From contig CAJNDS010001990.1 of NCBI GenBank assembly GCA_905221605.1, forward strand, positions 440,001-504,000: a stretch of 64,000 nt of DNA. Direction: 5' to 3'. Both the position numbers and the translations under genes were made by a program. Below are positions 9,097 to 19,905 of the stretch, piece after piece (within the stretch, counting starts at the first letter, position 1; the number at the start of each line of letters is the position of its first letter). The stretch is from Symbiodinium natans. Lineage: Eukaryota; Sar; Dinophyceae; Suessiales; Symbiodiniaceae. The notes under the pieces were generated by a model. It was not told the origin of the DNA and searched no databases. It saw nothing but the letters and a program-made list of their open reading frames with translations.

Positions 9097-10072
9097 GCTT
9101 GTTAAGGGTTTCAGGGTTTAAGGGTTTAAGGGCTTAAGGGCTTAAGGGCTTGAGGAATGAGGGTTCTAAGGGTTTAAGGGCTTGTAAGAGGTGAAGGGCT
9201 GAAGGAATTAGGGTTTAGGGCTTCAAGTGTTTAGGACCCCTGCGGCTTGGCAGCTGACTGCTGTTCTGGCGCAGCGAAGTACCTTCATACCCCATGGCCC
9301 GGCTGCAACGCAAGCTCGCCTAGCTCAAACATGCTTTAGGCTCAGGGGTTTAAGGGTTCAGGGGTTCAGGGGTTTAGGGGTTTAGGGCTGGGGGTTGAGG
9401 GGCTTAGCATCTAGCGGGGTTCCGCAGAGAGGGCTTTGGGTTGATATGGGTCCGGCTATGCTGCAAGCATGCGCCCTTGTGGTTAGGGTTGAGGGTTTAG
9501 GGTTTAGGGTTTAGGGGTTAGGGTTTAAGGCCCTTGCAGTCAGGGTACCCAAAAGCGGTCATAAATTAGTAAACTGGGCGTTGGGTTTTAGGGCTTATGT
9601 GGCTCTAGGGTTTAGGGCTTGTAGGGAGTGCAAGAAGAAACCTCTCTCTCTCTTGCGGCAGATGAAGCTCTCAAGAGGAAGCCTGCAAGGTTTTTAGGGC
9701 TTGTAGGGCAACCCTAAACCCTAAACCCTAAACCCTAAACCCTAAAGGGCTTAAGGTTTAGGGCCGAGGGTGGGACAAACTGAACCAAAACTCGGTTGCC
9801 CAGCAACCTAGAGCTACGGTTTAGGGTTTAGGGTTTAGGGTTTAGTGTTTAGGGTTTAGGATTTAGGGTTGAGGATTTAGGGCCTAGGGTTTAAGGTCGG
9901 AGTTGATTCGAAAAAATCGCCCCCCCAAAAGGCATAGCATCCCCGTTCGGGAACATGGCTGAGAGGCGGTTCAACTAATGTGGCTTATGTGTCTGAACAG
10001 GTACCCAAAGCCCTACACCCTAAACCCTAAAACCCTAAAACCCTGAACCCTAAACCACAAGCAATGCCTCAG

Positions 10073-10147
10073 GCAGTCCGGGTTGGGGAGCGTTGCGTTG
10101 AGGGTTCGTCAATGACACCCGTTGGACGCCCTAGACGAGCCCCCCAG
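10073..10147 (+). CDS. Candidate exon
   Basis: Acceptor CCTCAG|G, donor CAG|GTTTCG. 25 codons, AVRVGERCVEGSSMTPVGRP then RRAPQ. Last gene-like island before the composite repeat block. Confidence 0.4.
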
Positions 10148-10375
10148 GTTTCGGTTCAGGGTTTAGGGTTTAGGGTTTAGGGTTCAGGGTTCAGGGTTCA
10201 GGGTTCAGGGTTTGGGGTGCTAAACCCTAGGCCCGAAACTCCAAAACCTTAGCCGTTACCCTAAACCAGAAACCCTGAATCCTAAACCCCAAACCCTTAA
10301 CCCTAAACCGGCGGGAGGGTTTTTTGTTTTTTTAAGGTGTGGCTCGGACGCTTTTTTTTAAAGGTGTGGCTCAGC

Positions 10376-11012
10376 TTGGCTTCGCAAATACTGTAAATAG
10401 CAGCATTTCTGCGTTTAGAGAGGCTGCAAATACTGTAAATAGCAGCATTTCTGCGTTGTCAGAGGCTTCAAATACTTCAAATGGCAGCATTTCTGCGTTG
10501 TCAGAGGCTTCAAATACTGTAAATAGCAGCATTTCTGCGTTGTCAGAGGCTGCAAATACTGTAAATAGCAGCATTTCTGCGTTGTCAGAGGTTGCAAATT
10601 CTGTACCAATACTATAAAATAGCAGCATTTCTGCGTTGTCAGAGGCTTCAAATACTGTAAATAGCTGCATTTCTGCGTTGTCAGAAGCTTCCAAGACTGT
10701 AAATAGCAGCATTTCTGTGTTGTCAGCGGCTTCCAATACTGCAAATAGCAGCATTTCTGCGTAGTCAGAAGCTTCACATACTGTAAATAGCAGAATTTCT
10801 GCATTGCATTGGCTGCAAATACTGTACGTAGCAGCATTTCTGACATAAAATGTGTCTAGCAGCATTTCTGGGTTTTTCAGACGCTGCAACGAAGGGCACT
10901 AAATAGCAGCATTGCTGTGTTTTCAGAGGCTTCAGATACTGTAAATGGCAGCATTTCTGCGTTGTCAGACACTACTAATACTGCAAATAGCAGCCTGTCT
11001 GTGTTTTCAGAG
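10376..11012. repeat. 42-bp minisatellite, about 15 units
   Basis: Core unit contains AATAGCAGCATTTCTGCGTT and GTCAGAGGCTTCAAATACTG. 42 is divisible by three, so both strands stay open for over 90 codons (14-residue repeats such as NTVNSSISALSEAA, or 172 codons on the minus strand). Units drift at the right end. Coding use is possible but unsupported. Confidence 0.95.
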
Positions 11013-11104
11013 GTTGGATATAAATCATATGCTGTTATGTAAACATGTATATAACAATTGTTATTTAGCTATATTTTTATTGTGAAAATTGTATATGATA
11101 ATAT

Positions 11105-11341
11105 GCTATTTAATATTAAAAAGATAATACACTATCTATATATCTATCTATGTATCTATGTATATATGTATCTATGTATATATGTATATATGTATATATG
11201 TATATATGTATATATGTATATATGTATATATGTATATATGTATATATGTATATATGTATATATGTATATATGTATATTGTATATATGTATATATGTATAT
11301 ATGTATATATGTATATATGTATAAAAGTATATATGTATATA

Positions 11342-11376
<35 letters not shown>

Positions 11377-11781
11377 ATGTATATATGTATATATATGTAT
11401 ACATGTATATATATATATATATCATATATCATATGTATATTATGTATATAGTATAATGTAATATATATATATGTATATATATATATATGTATATATATGT
11501 TATATATATATATGTATATATGTATATATATATAATGGTATGTAATATATATGTATTATATATTATATGTGTATATATATATACTATATATGTGTATATA
11601 TATCTGATATATATATATATGTTAATAATATATGTAAATTATATGTATTATTGTATATTATATATGTGTATATATGTATATATGTATGTATATAATGTAT
11701 ATATGTGTACATATATATGTGTATATATGTATTATATATATAGTATATATATATGTATATATAATTATATATGTATATTAT

Positions 11782-11822
<41 letters not shown>

Positions 11823-12145
11823 GGTGTATATATATGTATATATGTATATTTATATATATGTATATATTATATATATAGTATATATGTGTATATAGGTATG
11901 TATATAGGTATATACGTAAACATGTATATACGTAAAAATGTATATACGTATATATGTATATATGTATATATGTATATATGTATATATGTGTATATACGTA
12001 TATATGTATATATGTAAATATGTATATATGTATATATGTATATGTGTCTATGTGTATATGTATATATATATATATATGTGTATATGTATATATGTATATA
12101 TGTTTATATGTATATATGTATATATTGGTGTAAATGATTATATGT
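11105..12145. repeat. AT-rich microsatellite (TATATG/TATG family)
   Basis: About 1 kb of TATATGTA-like simple sequence. It yields long IYI/YMYIC frames on both strands that are not genes. Confidence 0.95.
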
Positions 12146-12147
12146 AT

Positions 12148-13435
12148 GCTTGCACAATGGGTTTCAAAAAGATTCATATGCTTTGAAACATGCTTGCACG
12201 GCTTTAAAAAGCGGGGGTCTTGGGGGGGGGGGCGCAGCCCCCCCGATTTGCAAACTCAATGCTTGCATGTAGGTTTCAAGATTCATATGCTTTGAAGCAA
12301 GCTTGCACGGCTCAAAAAAGCGGGGAGGTTGGGGGGGGCGCAGCCCCCCCCATTTGCAAACTCAATGCTTGCATGTAGGTTTCAACATTCATATGCTTTG
12401 AAGCAAGCTTGCACGGCTTACAAAAGCGGGGGGTTGGGGGTTGGGGGGGGGGGGCCCCCCCATTTGCAAACTCAATGCTTGCATGATGGGTTTCAAAAAT
12501 TCATATGCTTTGAAAACAAGCTTGCACGGCTTAAAAAAGTGGGGGGGTTGGGGGGGCGCAGCCCCCCCCCCCCCATTTGCAAACTCAATGCTTGCATGTA
12601 GGTTTCAAGATTCATATGCTTTGAAGCAAGCTTGCACGGCTTAAAAAAGCAGGGGGGTTGGGGGGGGCACAGCCCCCCCCATTTGCAAACTCAATGCTTG
12701 CATGATGGGTTTCAAAAAGATTCATATGCTTTGAAGCAAGCTTGCACGGCTTAAAAAAGCGGGGGGGTTGGGGGGGGGGCAGCCCCCCCCCATTTGCAAA
12801 CTCAATGCTTGCATGTAGGTTTCAAGACTCATATGCTTTGAAGCAAACTTGCACGGCTTTAAAAAGCGGGGGGGTTGGGGGGGGGGGCGCAGCCCCCCCC
12901 ATTTGCAAACTCAATGCTTGCATGATGGGTATCAAGATTCATATGCTTTGAAGCAAGCTTGCAATGCTTAAAAAAGTGGGGGGGTTGGGGGGGGCGCAGC
13001 CCCCCCCCCATTTGCAAACTCAATGCTTGCATGTAGGTTTCAAGGTTCATATGCTTTGAAGCAAGCTTGCACGGCTTATAAAAGCGGGGGGTTGGGGGGG
13101 GCGCAGCCCCCCCCATTTGCAAACTCAATGCTTGCATGATGGGTTTCAAAAAGACTCATATGCGCTTGCACGGCTTAAAAAAGCGGGGGGTTGGGGGGGC
13201 GCAGCCCCCCCCCATTTGCAAACTCAATGCTTGCATGTAGGTTTCAAGATTCATATGCTTTGAAGCAAGCTTGCACAGCTCAAAAAAGCGGGGGGGGTGG
13301 GGGGGGCGCAGCCCCCCCCATTTGCAAACTCAATGCTTGCATGAAAGGTTCATATGCTTTGGAACAAGCTTGCACGGCTTTAAAACCGGGGGGGTTGGGG
13401 GTTGGGGGGGGGGGGGGGCGCAGCCCCCCCATTTT
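12148..13435 (+). repeat. About 108-bp satellite, 12 units, alternating types
   Basis: Each unit has CATATGCTTTGAAGCAAGCT, TGCACGGCTT, a GGGGGGGTTGGGGGGG tract, a GGGGGGCGCAGCCCCCC hairpin and ATTTGCAAACTCAATGCTTG. Type A has GCATGATGGGTTTC and type B has GCATGTAGGTTTC. After the first three units they alternate, implying a dimer of about 215 bp as the amplified unit. Confidence 0.9.
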
Positions 13436-13439
13436 ATAC

Positions 13440-13625
13440 TATATGCTATGTACTGTATGTTATATAAAAAAATATATATAATATGTAATGTAATATATAT
13501 ATATATATATATATTTATTTATTTATTTATTTAATATACATGTATATATGTATAATATATATATATATATATATCACACATTGCAAACTATATATTTTAC
13601 AATATATGATGTATTGTATCATAAA
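13440..13625. repeat. AT-rich simple sequence
   Basis: TATATA and TTTATT tracts; no gene. Confidence 0.9.
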
Positions 13626-13635
13626 TCAAGATCAG

Positions 13636-13752
13636 GGATCGCGAGACCACAGGACGAGAGGACCGCAGAACCAGAGGACCACGGGACCACGAGACGACAG
13701 GACCAAGGGGACCACGGGACCAGGGGACCAGAGGACCAAGGGGACCAGTAGC
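13636..13752 (+). repeat. 9-10 bp degenerate minisatellite
   Basis: Repeats of GGACCACGGGACCAGA-type units, followed by a G-run. Trp/Pro/Ser-rich frames here are not genes. Confidence 0.85.
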
Positions 13753-13973
13753 GGGGGGGGGGGGAGGACGAGCCACACCTTTTAAAAAAAGGAGGCCCGA
13801 GCCACACCTTTTATAAAAAAAAACCCTGGCCCCCCTAAACCCCAAACCCTAAACCCTAAACCCTAAACCCACACCATGACAGGGGACTTACTCCTCAAGC
13901 ACGAGGCTGGACCCCTCAAGCTTCGTTCGCCACTGCAGAACACTGGGAGGTTCATGGGTCCGGGTAGCTATAA

Positions 13974-14075
13974 GGGTGGTTGTCAAAATGGTGGTCCCTT
14001 TTTGGGTACCCTCAATATTATTGTGCCGTAGTATATTAGGGACCCCAAAAGGGACCATCATTTTGACAACCACCC
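13974..14075. mobile_element. Foldback element, 38-39 bp arms
   Basis: Arms 13974-14012 (GGGTGGTTGTCAAAATGGTG..) and 14038-14075 are inverted copies with a few differences around a 25-base loop. MITE-like. Confidence 0.8.
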
Positions 14076-14543
14076 ATGAAAATGGGTGACCCCGAAAATA
14101 GTCCCCCCCCCACCCCCACTTTTAGGAGGGGGTGCCCGCTTTTTTCCGATAAATCCGTTGCTCTTTGTTGACGGATTCGTAGTGTATGCCCCTAAAGAGA
14201 TCTCTTGCCGGCTCACTGGTCGCTCCCGGCCTTGCCGCTTGACAAGGCCTGCCCAGGAGCTGATTTGGGTTTGCGGGTTTAGGGTTGGGGGTTTAGGGTT
14301 AGTTTAGGGTTTAGGGCTTAGGGTTTAGGAGTGTTCGGGTGTGGGTTGTTGGGTTATTGTTACGGAGATAGAGTGCTCCGGTGTGGGTTGTTGGGTTTTG
14401 GGGAGACTTTGTTGTTGAGGCTTTAGGGTTTATAAAACTTATGAGCAAAGCGCAGGCAGGGTTTAGGGTGTAGGGTTGGGCGTTAGGGCCCTACACCCAA
14501 GCCACCAAGCATCAAAACTGCACAAACGCCGCAACCCCAACAG

Positions 14544-14633
14544 ATCTATTTCCGTCATGATGACTTTAACTCGGTAGACCCAGTAGGAAGCACAAACAAT
14601 GTCACAAGGGAGGCCTGTCTGGGGTTGGTTACG
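14544..14633 (+). CDS. Candidate exon
   Basis: Acceptor CCCCAACAG|, donor ACG|GTCTC. 30 codons, IYFRHDDFNSVDPVGSTNNV then TREACLGLVT. Family not recognised. Followed by MITE copy 2. Confidence 0.5.
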
Positions 14634-14690
14634 GTCTCATAGGGAACCCTAAACCCAGAAAACCCAAAACCCTGAACCTAGACCCCTAAA

Positions 14691-14791
14691 CTTACTGGCC
14701 CAAAACCCAAGGAAAGAAAAGTTGAAACTTTCAGAATAAACTACCTTATAAGAAGCCCAAAAGTTGAAACGTTGGATTTTGAGCCAGTAAG
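14691..14791. mobile_element. MITE copy 2, 101 bp, TAAA flanks
   Basis: Same element as at 5011 with about 95% identity by eye. It is flanked by TAAA on both sides, a plausible 4-bp target duplication within a CCCTAAA context. Confidence 0.85.
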
Positions 14792-14964
14792 TAAAAGGGG
14801 CAACAGGGCACCACTGGGCTACCAAGTTACCCTGAAGCTCCGCACGTGGAATCCTAAGCCTGTCTGAGCAGTACCCTGAACTGTGTGCAGCTGTGCAAGG
14901 GATGGAGGGTTAGGGGTTAGGGGTTAGGGTTTAGGGTTTGCGGTTTGGGGTTTGGGGCTTGGGG

Positions 14965-15240
14965 TTTTGGGTTTATAGAGACTGTATAGGGTCGGGTTTT
15001 GCGCGAAAGTGTTGGCTATTTTGAGTGTTTTGGCTTAGGGTTTAGGGTTTAGGCCTTTGAAGCCTTGGTTATGTGAATATGAACATCTGTTGAGCCTTGT
15101 TGGAGTAAATTGAACTTTTGCCTCCAAAAGACATCTTGGATGAATGGGCTTGGTGTGGTGCCAGCCTGTTTAGGCAAAGCACTTTGCAAGTTCATAGTGA
15201 GATCACATGCAACTTCTATTTATTATCCTGGTCTTGAATC
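14965..15240 (+). repeat. Dispersed repeat, copy without insertion
   Basis: Shares ordered blocks (CGAAAGTGTTGG, GGCCTTTGAAGCCTTGG, GCCAGCxTGTT, TTCTATT) with 19905-20575. That copy has an extra 348-bp segment. Confidence 0.65.
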
Positions 15241-15343
15241 CTAAACCCTAAACCCTAAACCCTACACCCTACACCCTAAACCCTAAACCCTAAACCCTAA
15301 ACCCTAAAAGGGTTTCGGGTTTAGGGTTTGGGGCAGGCTTGAG

Positions 15344-15449
15344 GGCTTTCGGGGCGTGGGGACGATGGAGCCGCCTCGCCAAGGCCGTTTACGACGTCAA
15401 GGAGGAAGTTCAAAACCACCACCGCCACAGTCACGATCTGAAGCGCCAG
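15344..15449 (+). CDS. Candidate exon, helical region
   Basis: Acceptor CTTGAG|G, donor CAG|GTGTTAG. Reads AFGAWGRWSRLAKAVYDVKE then EVQNHHRHSHDLKRQ. Very high GC3. Charged helix; family not recognised. The clearest single plus-strand exon of the region. Confidence 0.6.
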
Positions 15450-15624
15450 GTGTTAGTCTATAGGTTCTTAGGGTTTAGGGTTTAGGGTTTAGGGTTCAGG
15501 AACTTCTATGAAGTTACCATCGCAGGTCTGTAGAGCAACTGATGTAGTCTGTTCTTTTTTTTTGAAAAGTTATCGTAGCTGAATTAAAGGCCCTTCAACC
15601 AGACCCGAAACCCTAAACCCTAAA

Positions 15625-15700
15625 CCCTATTAAACCCTAAACCCTAAACCCTAAACCCTAAACCCTAAACCCTAAACCCTAAACCCTAAACCCTAAACCC
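15625..15700 (-). repeat. CCCTAAA array
   Basis: About 11 units between exon-like islands. Confidence 0.95.
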
Positions 15701-16714
15701 AGGGAAGAAGAAAGGGCCCACTCTGGGTCCTACTTCTCAACTATGGGAGCTTTTGAGTGTAGCAGCCTTCAGCTTGTGACCTCAGGAAGCCCTAAACCCA
15801 GAGCTTCGGGGTACTTAGGATTTCTTTGGGGGGGTTTAGGGTTTAGGGTTTAGGGTTTAGGGTTGAGGGTTTGGGGAGGGGGGGGGGGTGGTGCTTAAAA
15901 AAGGTTTGGGGATGGTCGGGGGTTTTCGGGTGCCCTTGAGGCCCTTTCTGATGTAAAGGCCTCGTGGAACACTCGATGTGCACATGTGGTCGCGCGATTC
16001 GCGGCCCCCCATCCCCCCCATGGTCTCCCTTGCCAATGCCTCCCCCTCTACTATCTCCCCCCCTACCAGTGCTGTGCTGGTGTGGTTGTGGGTTGGTTTT
16101 GGCTTCGGGTTGAGGGGGGTTGTTGGCTGTGGTGTGGTTGTGGGTTGGATGTAGTGTTTGAGGCTTAGGGTTTTAGGGATTTTGGGGTTTTAGGGTGTGA
16201 GGCTGGAGGTTTGGGTTTCAGGCTTTCAGGCTCATGGTCTAGGTACCTTTCTGCCTTGTTCGCGGGGTGTGGCTGTGTGGCGGTTTTTGGGGATTATAAT
16301 GGTTTGGGGATTCTGACTTCGGGCTCTAGGGTTTGATGGCTTGGGGGTTTTAGGGCTCCAGGGCTTCTGTGGTTTTAACCCTAAACTATACGTGGAAAGA
16401 CATGAATGTGGAAGATGTGAGGCCCTTGATCTACACACACACACACACCACAACCACCCACACACCAACTCCCCACGCACGCACGCCCGCCCGCCCGCGC
16501 ACCCATGTACAAACACAAAAGACATTTCTGCTGCCGCGCGTTCCCCACACTTTAGTTTACGTATTGCTTCTGTGGTGCGTCTCTTCTTACGTGGCTGCGG
16601 AGATCTCTTGACATAAAAACTCTCCGCCGCAAGCAGGTAGTGAGAGGCAGATGCTCTAACACATACCAACCCCCAAACCCTCAACCCTAAACTCTAAACC
16701 CTGCCCTCGCAAGC

Positions 16715-16767
16715 ACGGCAAGGAGGCGGTAAAGAACACCACGTAGTCGGAGTCTGGGTTTTCGAAC
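16715..16767 (-). CDS. Candidate exon
   Basis: Acceptor CCCTTCAG|G, donor T|GC. Reads FENPDSDYVVFFTASLP with nearly all C/G third positions. Confidence 0.5.
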
Positions 16768-16884
16768 CTGAAGGGTTTAGGGTTTAGGGTTTAGGGCTTA
16801 GGGTTTAGGGTTTAGGGCTCAGGGTTTAGGGTTAGGGTTTAGGGGTTCAACTGGCTCCGACACTTTGGAAGGCTTGCGGTTCAG

Positions 16885-16929
16885 GGCTCACCGACGGGGC
16901 TGAAGAATGCTTACGGTGTCCATGCAGGG
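16885..16929 (+). CDS. Candidate exon
   Basis: Acceptor GGTTCAG|, donor GGG|GTTTTTG. Fifteen codons, GSPTGLKNAYGVHAG. Confidence 0.4.
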
Positions 16930-17213
16930 GTTTTTGTAAGCCTATGCACACAAGAACCCACCCCCTAAACCCTAAACCCTAAACCCTAAATCCTAAACCC
17001 TAAACCCTGAGGATGCGTTTCGGCTCGAAGCTTCTGGCTTGGGGCTTGAGGCTTATAGGGTTTGGGGTGTAGGTTTAGGGTTTTTAGGGTGCTTCGGGTT
17101 TAGGGTTCATAGGATGTTTAGGGTTTATAGGGTGTTTAGGGGTTGAGGGTTTAGCATTTTGGGGTTTGGGAACATTGAAGATTGCGAAGCGGCCGTAAGG
17201 AGGGTTTTCTTTT

Positions 17214-17316
17214 ACTGGTTCATAGTTGGGATAGTAATAAAAGTTAAAATTTAGAATTTATTCTTATTGAGTTTAAGTACCCTTATAAATGTAAAATGTT
17301 ATCCCACTATGATAAA
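17214..17316. mobile_element. Small dispersed element, copy 1
   Basis: About 100 bp, AT-rich, ends TAGTTGGGATAG and TTATCCCACTATG (imperfect inverted repeats). Strongly similar copy at 57191-57290. Confidence 0.8.
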
Positions 17317-17547
17317 GTTTAGCCATGTGCACCCAAGCTAATTCCGTCCTTTCTCGAAGCCGGAAGCGAAAGCTTCTACACCCGAAGCGCTTGGTTGCTT
17401 GAATCCTACAAGGGCTCTAGCCGTCCATTTCCCTTAAACCCCAAACCCCAAACCCCAAACCCTGAACCCTGAACCCTGAACCCTGAACCCTGAACCCTAA
17501 ACCCTAAACCCAACTGCAACTATAGTCCACCATATGCTCCTTGTCAG

Positions 17548-17592
17548 GCAAAGGCTCAGAACATCTTAGAAACGCACTTGCTGGGACCCCAG
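17548..17592 (+). CDS. Candidate exon
   Basis: Acceptor TTGTCAG|, donor CAG|GC. Reads AKAQNILETHLLGPQ. A minus-strand frame (FNWDAWPGVPASAF) is also open. Confidence 0.4.
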
Positions 17593-17801
17593 GCCAAGCA
17601 TCCCAGTTGAAGTTGGGTTCCCAAAAGGTGGGAAAGTACTGCCTTGGTGTCAAAGGGGTTTAGGGTTTAGGGTTTAGGGTTTAGGGTTTAGGGTTTAGGG
17701 TTTAGGGGATGGGGGTTCAGGGCTCGACAGTTTGAAGGTCCTGAGGGCTTTTTTGGGTTTAGGGTTGAGGGTTTATAGGGTTTAGGGTTCGAACTACCCA
17801 G

Positions 17802-17856
17802 GACTGGAAAATGCGCATAAACCCAGGGCACAATGCGGCATGCGCTGGTGCGTCAC
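17802..17856 (+). CDS. Candidate exon
   Basis: Acceptor CTACCCAG|, donor C|GTCC. Reads DWKMRINPGHNAACAGAS. Confidence 0.45.
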
Positions 17857-18260
17857 GTCCTTAACCCCTGTAAACTCTACCCTAAGACCATGATCCCTAA
17901 ACCAGATCCTCTTCTTCGCGGGGCGCCTGAGCCGTAACAAGGGGCAGCCTTAAAAACAGGGGGGGGGGGGGGGTGGGCTGGGCTGGGCATGGAGGGATGT
18001 TGGGCAGAGGGATGAGGATGAGGGTACTGCAGCGGAAAAAGGGTAATTAGACCTGTGGGCTGCGCAGGGGGTGCAAAGGGCAGGCGGAGTTTTTGCATCG
18101 TGGTTCCAGTGCAAGCCCGCGACGTCGCGGGGGGGCCTGTATAGGGTTTAGGGTTCGGGGGGTTATGGGGTTTATTTCGGGAAAATCCTAACCCTAAACC
18201 CTAAACGCTAAACCCTAAACCCTGAACCCGAAACCCTCAACCCTACGGGTTCCATCCAAG

Positions 18261-18605
18261 CTGCGGCTCGGCGGGTCGTTCCTGGCCCTGAGCGCAGCGT
18301 GGGCACCCCTAGGCCCTCTAACCCTTGAGTGTTGCTGGGTTTAGGGTTTAGGGTTTAGGGTTTAGGGTTCAGGGTTCAGGGTCTACGGATGTTTTTGAGG
18401 GATTCCATGTTTAGGAGTGGTTAGGGTTGGGGGTTTGGGGGCTTCGGATTCTCGCATCTCCCTGCAATGCCCCCATGTGCAGATCTTCCCGACGTCCTTG
18501 CCATGCCTGGAGACCCGTGCAAAGGTAGGGTTTAGGGTTTAGGGTTAGACTCCCAGCATTCAAGGAGACCAACAAACAGGTTGCGCTATTGCAGGGGTGC
18601 TCAAG
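18261..18605 (+). CDS. Three-exon in-frame chain
   Basis: Exons 18261-18312 (CCAAG| .. G|GC), 18483-18524 (GTGCAG| .. G|GTAGGG) and 18557-18605 (CCCAG| .. AG|GTCAG). Joined they read LRLGGSFLALSAAWAPL, DLPDVLAMPGDPCK, AFKETNKQVALLQGCS. The second donor, AAAG|GTAGGGTTTAGGG, is a good GT site merging into telomere-like sequence. Other frames are open in the individual exons; the join favours this one. Family unknown. Confidence 0.5.
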
Positions 18606-18721
18606 GTCAGACAGCTTCCTTCCTGAAGGGAGGGTTGTCTGAGAGCCGTCAGGCGAACAACTGCGACCCTGGTTGGTTGAGGGTTTAGGGTTTAAGGTTC
18701 AGGGTTGAGGGTTTTAGCTGC

Positions 18722-18796
18722 AGCCAAGGCTCGATGTAGGTATACTCCTCGATGGCTCGCGCCTGCTGCGCCTGGTTGCGAGGTGTCTTGGGCAGC
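18722..18796 (-). CDS. Candidate exon, helical
   Basis: Acceptor GGGTCAG|G, donor CT|GC. Reads LPKTPRNQAQQARAIEEYTY then IEPW. High GC3. Opposite strand to its neighbours. Confidence 0.55.
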
Positions 18797-19096
18797 CTGA
18801 CCCTAAACGCTAATCCCTAAACCCTACCAACATGCTTCTGGGGTTTAGGGTTCAGGGTTTAGGGTTCCAGGAAAGAGTGACCTCAAATTATAGGCGCCCT
18901 TCAAACTGATAGGGCTGTTTGTTGTGGGAGGACCTTTACCCGAAACCCCTTCTGAGAAGAGCCCCCAAGCTTGAGGGCAGAACTTTCAGGGTAGGACTCG
19001 CAGCATTAGTCATCCGGACCTTTGGAGCTTAGAGCTTAAGGAGAATTTCTATTCCCTAAACCCTAAACCCTAAACCCTAAACCCTAAACCCTAAGC

Positions 19097-19187
19097 CGTG
19101 GCTCTTGGGGGCCACAATGCAGGGAACATGGGCCACAAGACAGAAGCCATGCAAGAGCTGCAGAGGTCCTTTCCCAAAATGCTGCTC
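19097..19187 (-). CDS. Candidate exon
   Basis: Acceptor TGACAAG|G, donor CACG|GCTTAGGG adjoining an array. Reads EQHFGKGPLQLLHGFCLVAH then VPCIVAPKSH. Family not recognised. Confidence 0.5.
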
Positions 19188-19323
19188 CTTGTCAGCCCTA
19201 CTACACCCCAAATATCCTACAATCCTGCTTAAGAGAAGCCACCCCCCCCCCCCCCCAATATCTTGGACTTTGATCCCTAAGGCCCTAAAAACCCCCAACC
19301 CGACACCCTAAACGTCTGCTGAG

Positions 19324-19451
19324 GTCCCATCCCACGCTAGCGTGGCTGCCGCCCCGACGGCTGGGGGAACGGTCCGCTCAACTGCCTCTGCCAAGGAGGA
19401 GGAGGAGGAGGAGGAGGAGGAGGAGGAGGAGGAGGAGGAGGAGGAGGAGGA
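19324..19451 (+). CDS. Candidate exon with poly-glutamate tract
   Basis: Acceptor TGCTGAG|. Ala/Thr-rich (VPSHASVAAAPTAGGTVRS..) then about 19 GAG codons, donor GA|GC. An acidic tract in a nuclear-type protein is plausible; the GAG microsatellite could equally be non-coding. Confidence 0.45.
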
Positions 19452-19777
19452 GCTTCCTACACACTCGCCCTAATCCCTAAACCCTAAAACCTGCAAACCC
19501 TACATCCCCTGATACGTATCCCCCCCTAACCATAAACCATGTGCGCTTAGCTCTAAACCCTGAACCCTCTCTATTCCGAGATATGAATAACACAGATTGA
19601 CAGGGAAGATAGCAAATATTCCAAAGAGCCCCCCTGGTAGCCCTAAACCCTAGACCCTAAACTCAGGCACGCCTGGGCGCCCACCCAGCATTAGTTACCC
19701 CCGAGAACTGAAGAACCCTTGCAGCTCACACACCCAAGCATCCGTGAGGGTTTAGGGTTTAGGGTTTAGGGTTTAGG

Positions 19778-19905
19778 GTTTGGGGTTTGGGGTTTGGGGT
19801 TTGGGGTTTGGGGTTTGGGGTTTGGGGTTTGGGGTTTGGGGTTTGGGGTTTGGGGTTTGGGGTTTGGGGTTTGGGGTTTGGGATTTGGGGTTTGGGGTTT
19901 GGGGT
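19778..19905 (+). repeat. TTTGGGG array, about 17 units
   Basis: Uniform variant heptamer differing from TTTAGGG by A to G at position 4, contiguous with four normal units at its left. Confidence 0.95.

Larger units (their letters stand above)
10317..13830. mobile_element. Composite repeat block with about 60-bp terminal inverted repeats
   Basis: The left end (10317-10378) and right end (13765-13830) are inverted copies of: T-run, AAGGTGTGGCTCG, T-run, AAAGGTGTGGCTC. The order and spacing of the duplicated AAGGTGTGGCTC motif are kept. Between them are only tandem repeats, no transposase. No target duplication is evident. It could be a non-autonomous foldback element filled with satellites, or a satellite domain with inverted borders. 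Confidence 0.65.

Noticed and set aside
10376-11012. CRISPR array
   Set aside because: No unique spacers; contiguous tandem repeat in an evidently eukaryotic sequence.
11058-12186. Long IYIY/YMYIC frames on both strands
   Set aside because: They translate a TATATG microsatellite; no codon bias and no start context.
12329-13534. Repeated [16 protein letters not shown] frames
   Set aside because: Each is one satellite unit read in frame; breaks occur at G-run length changes.
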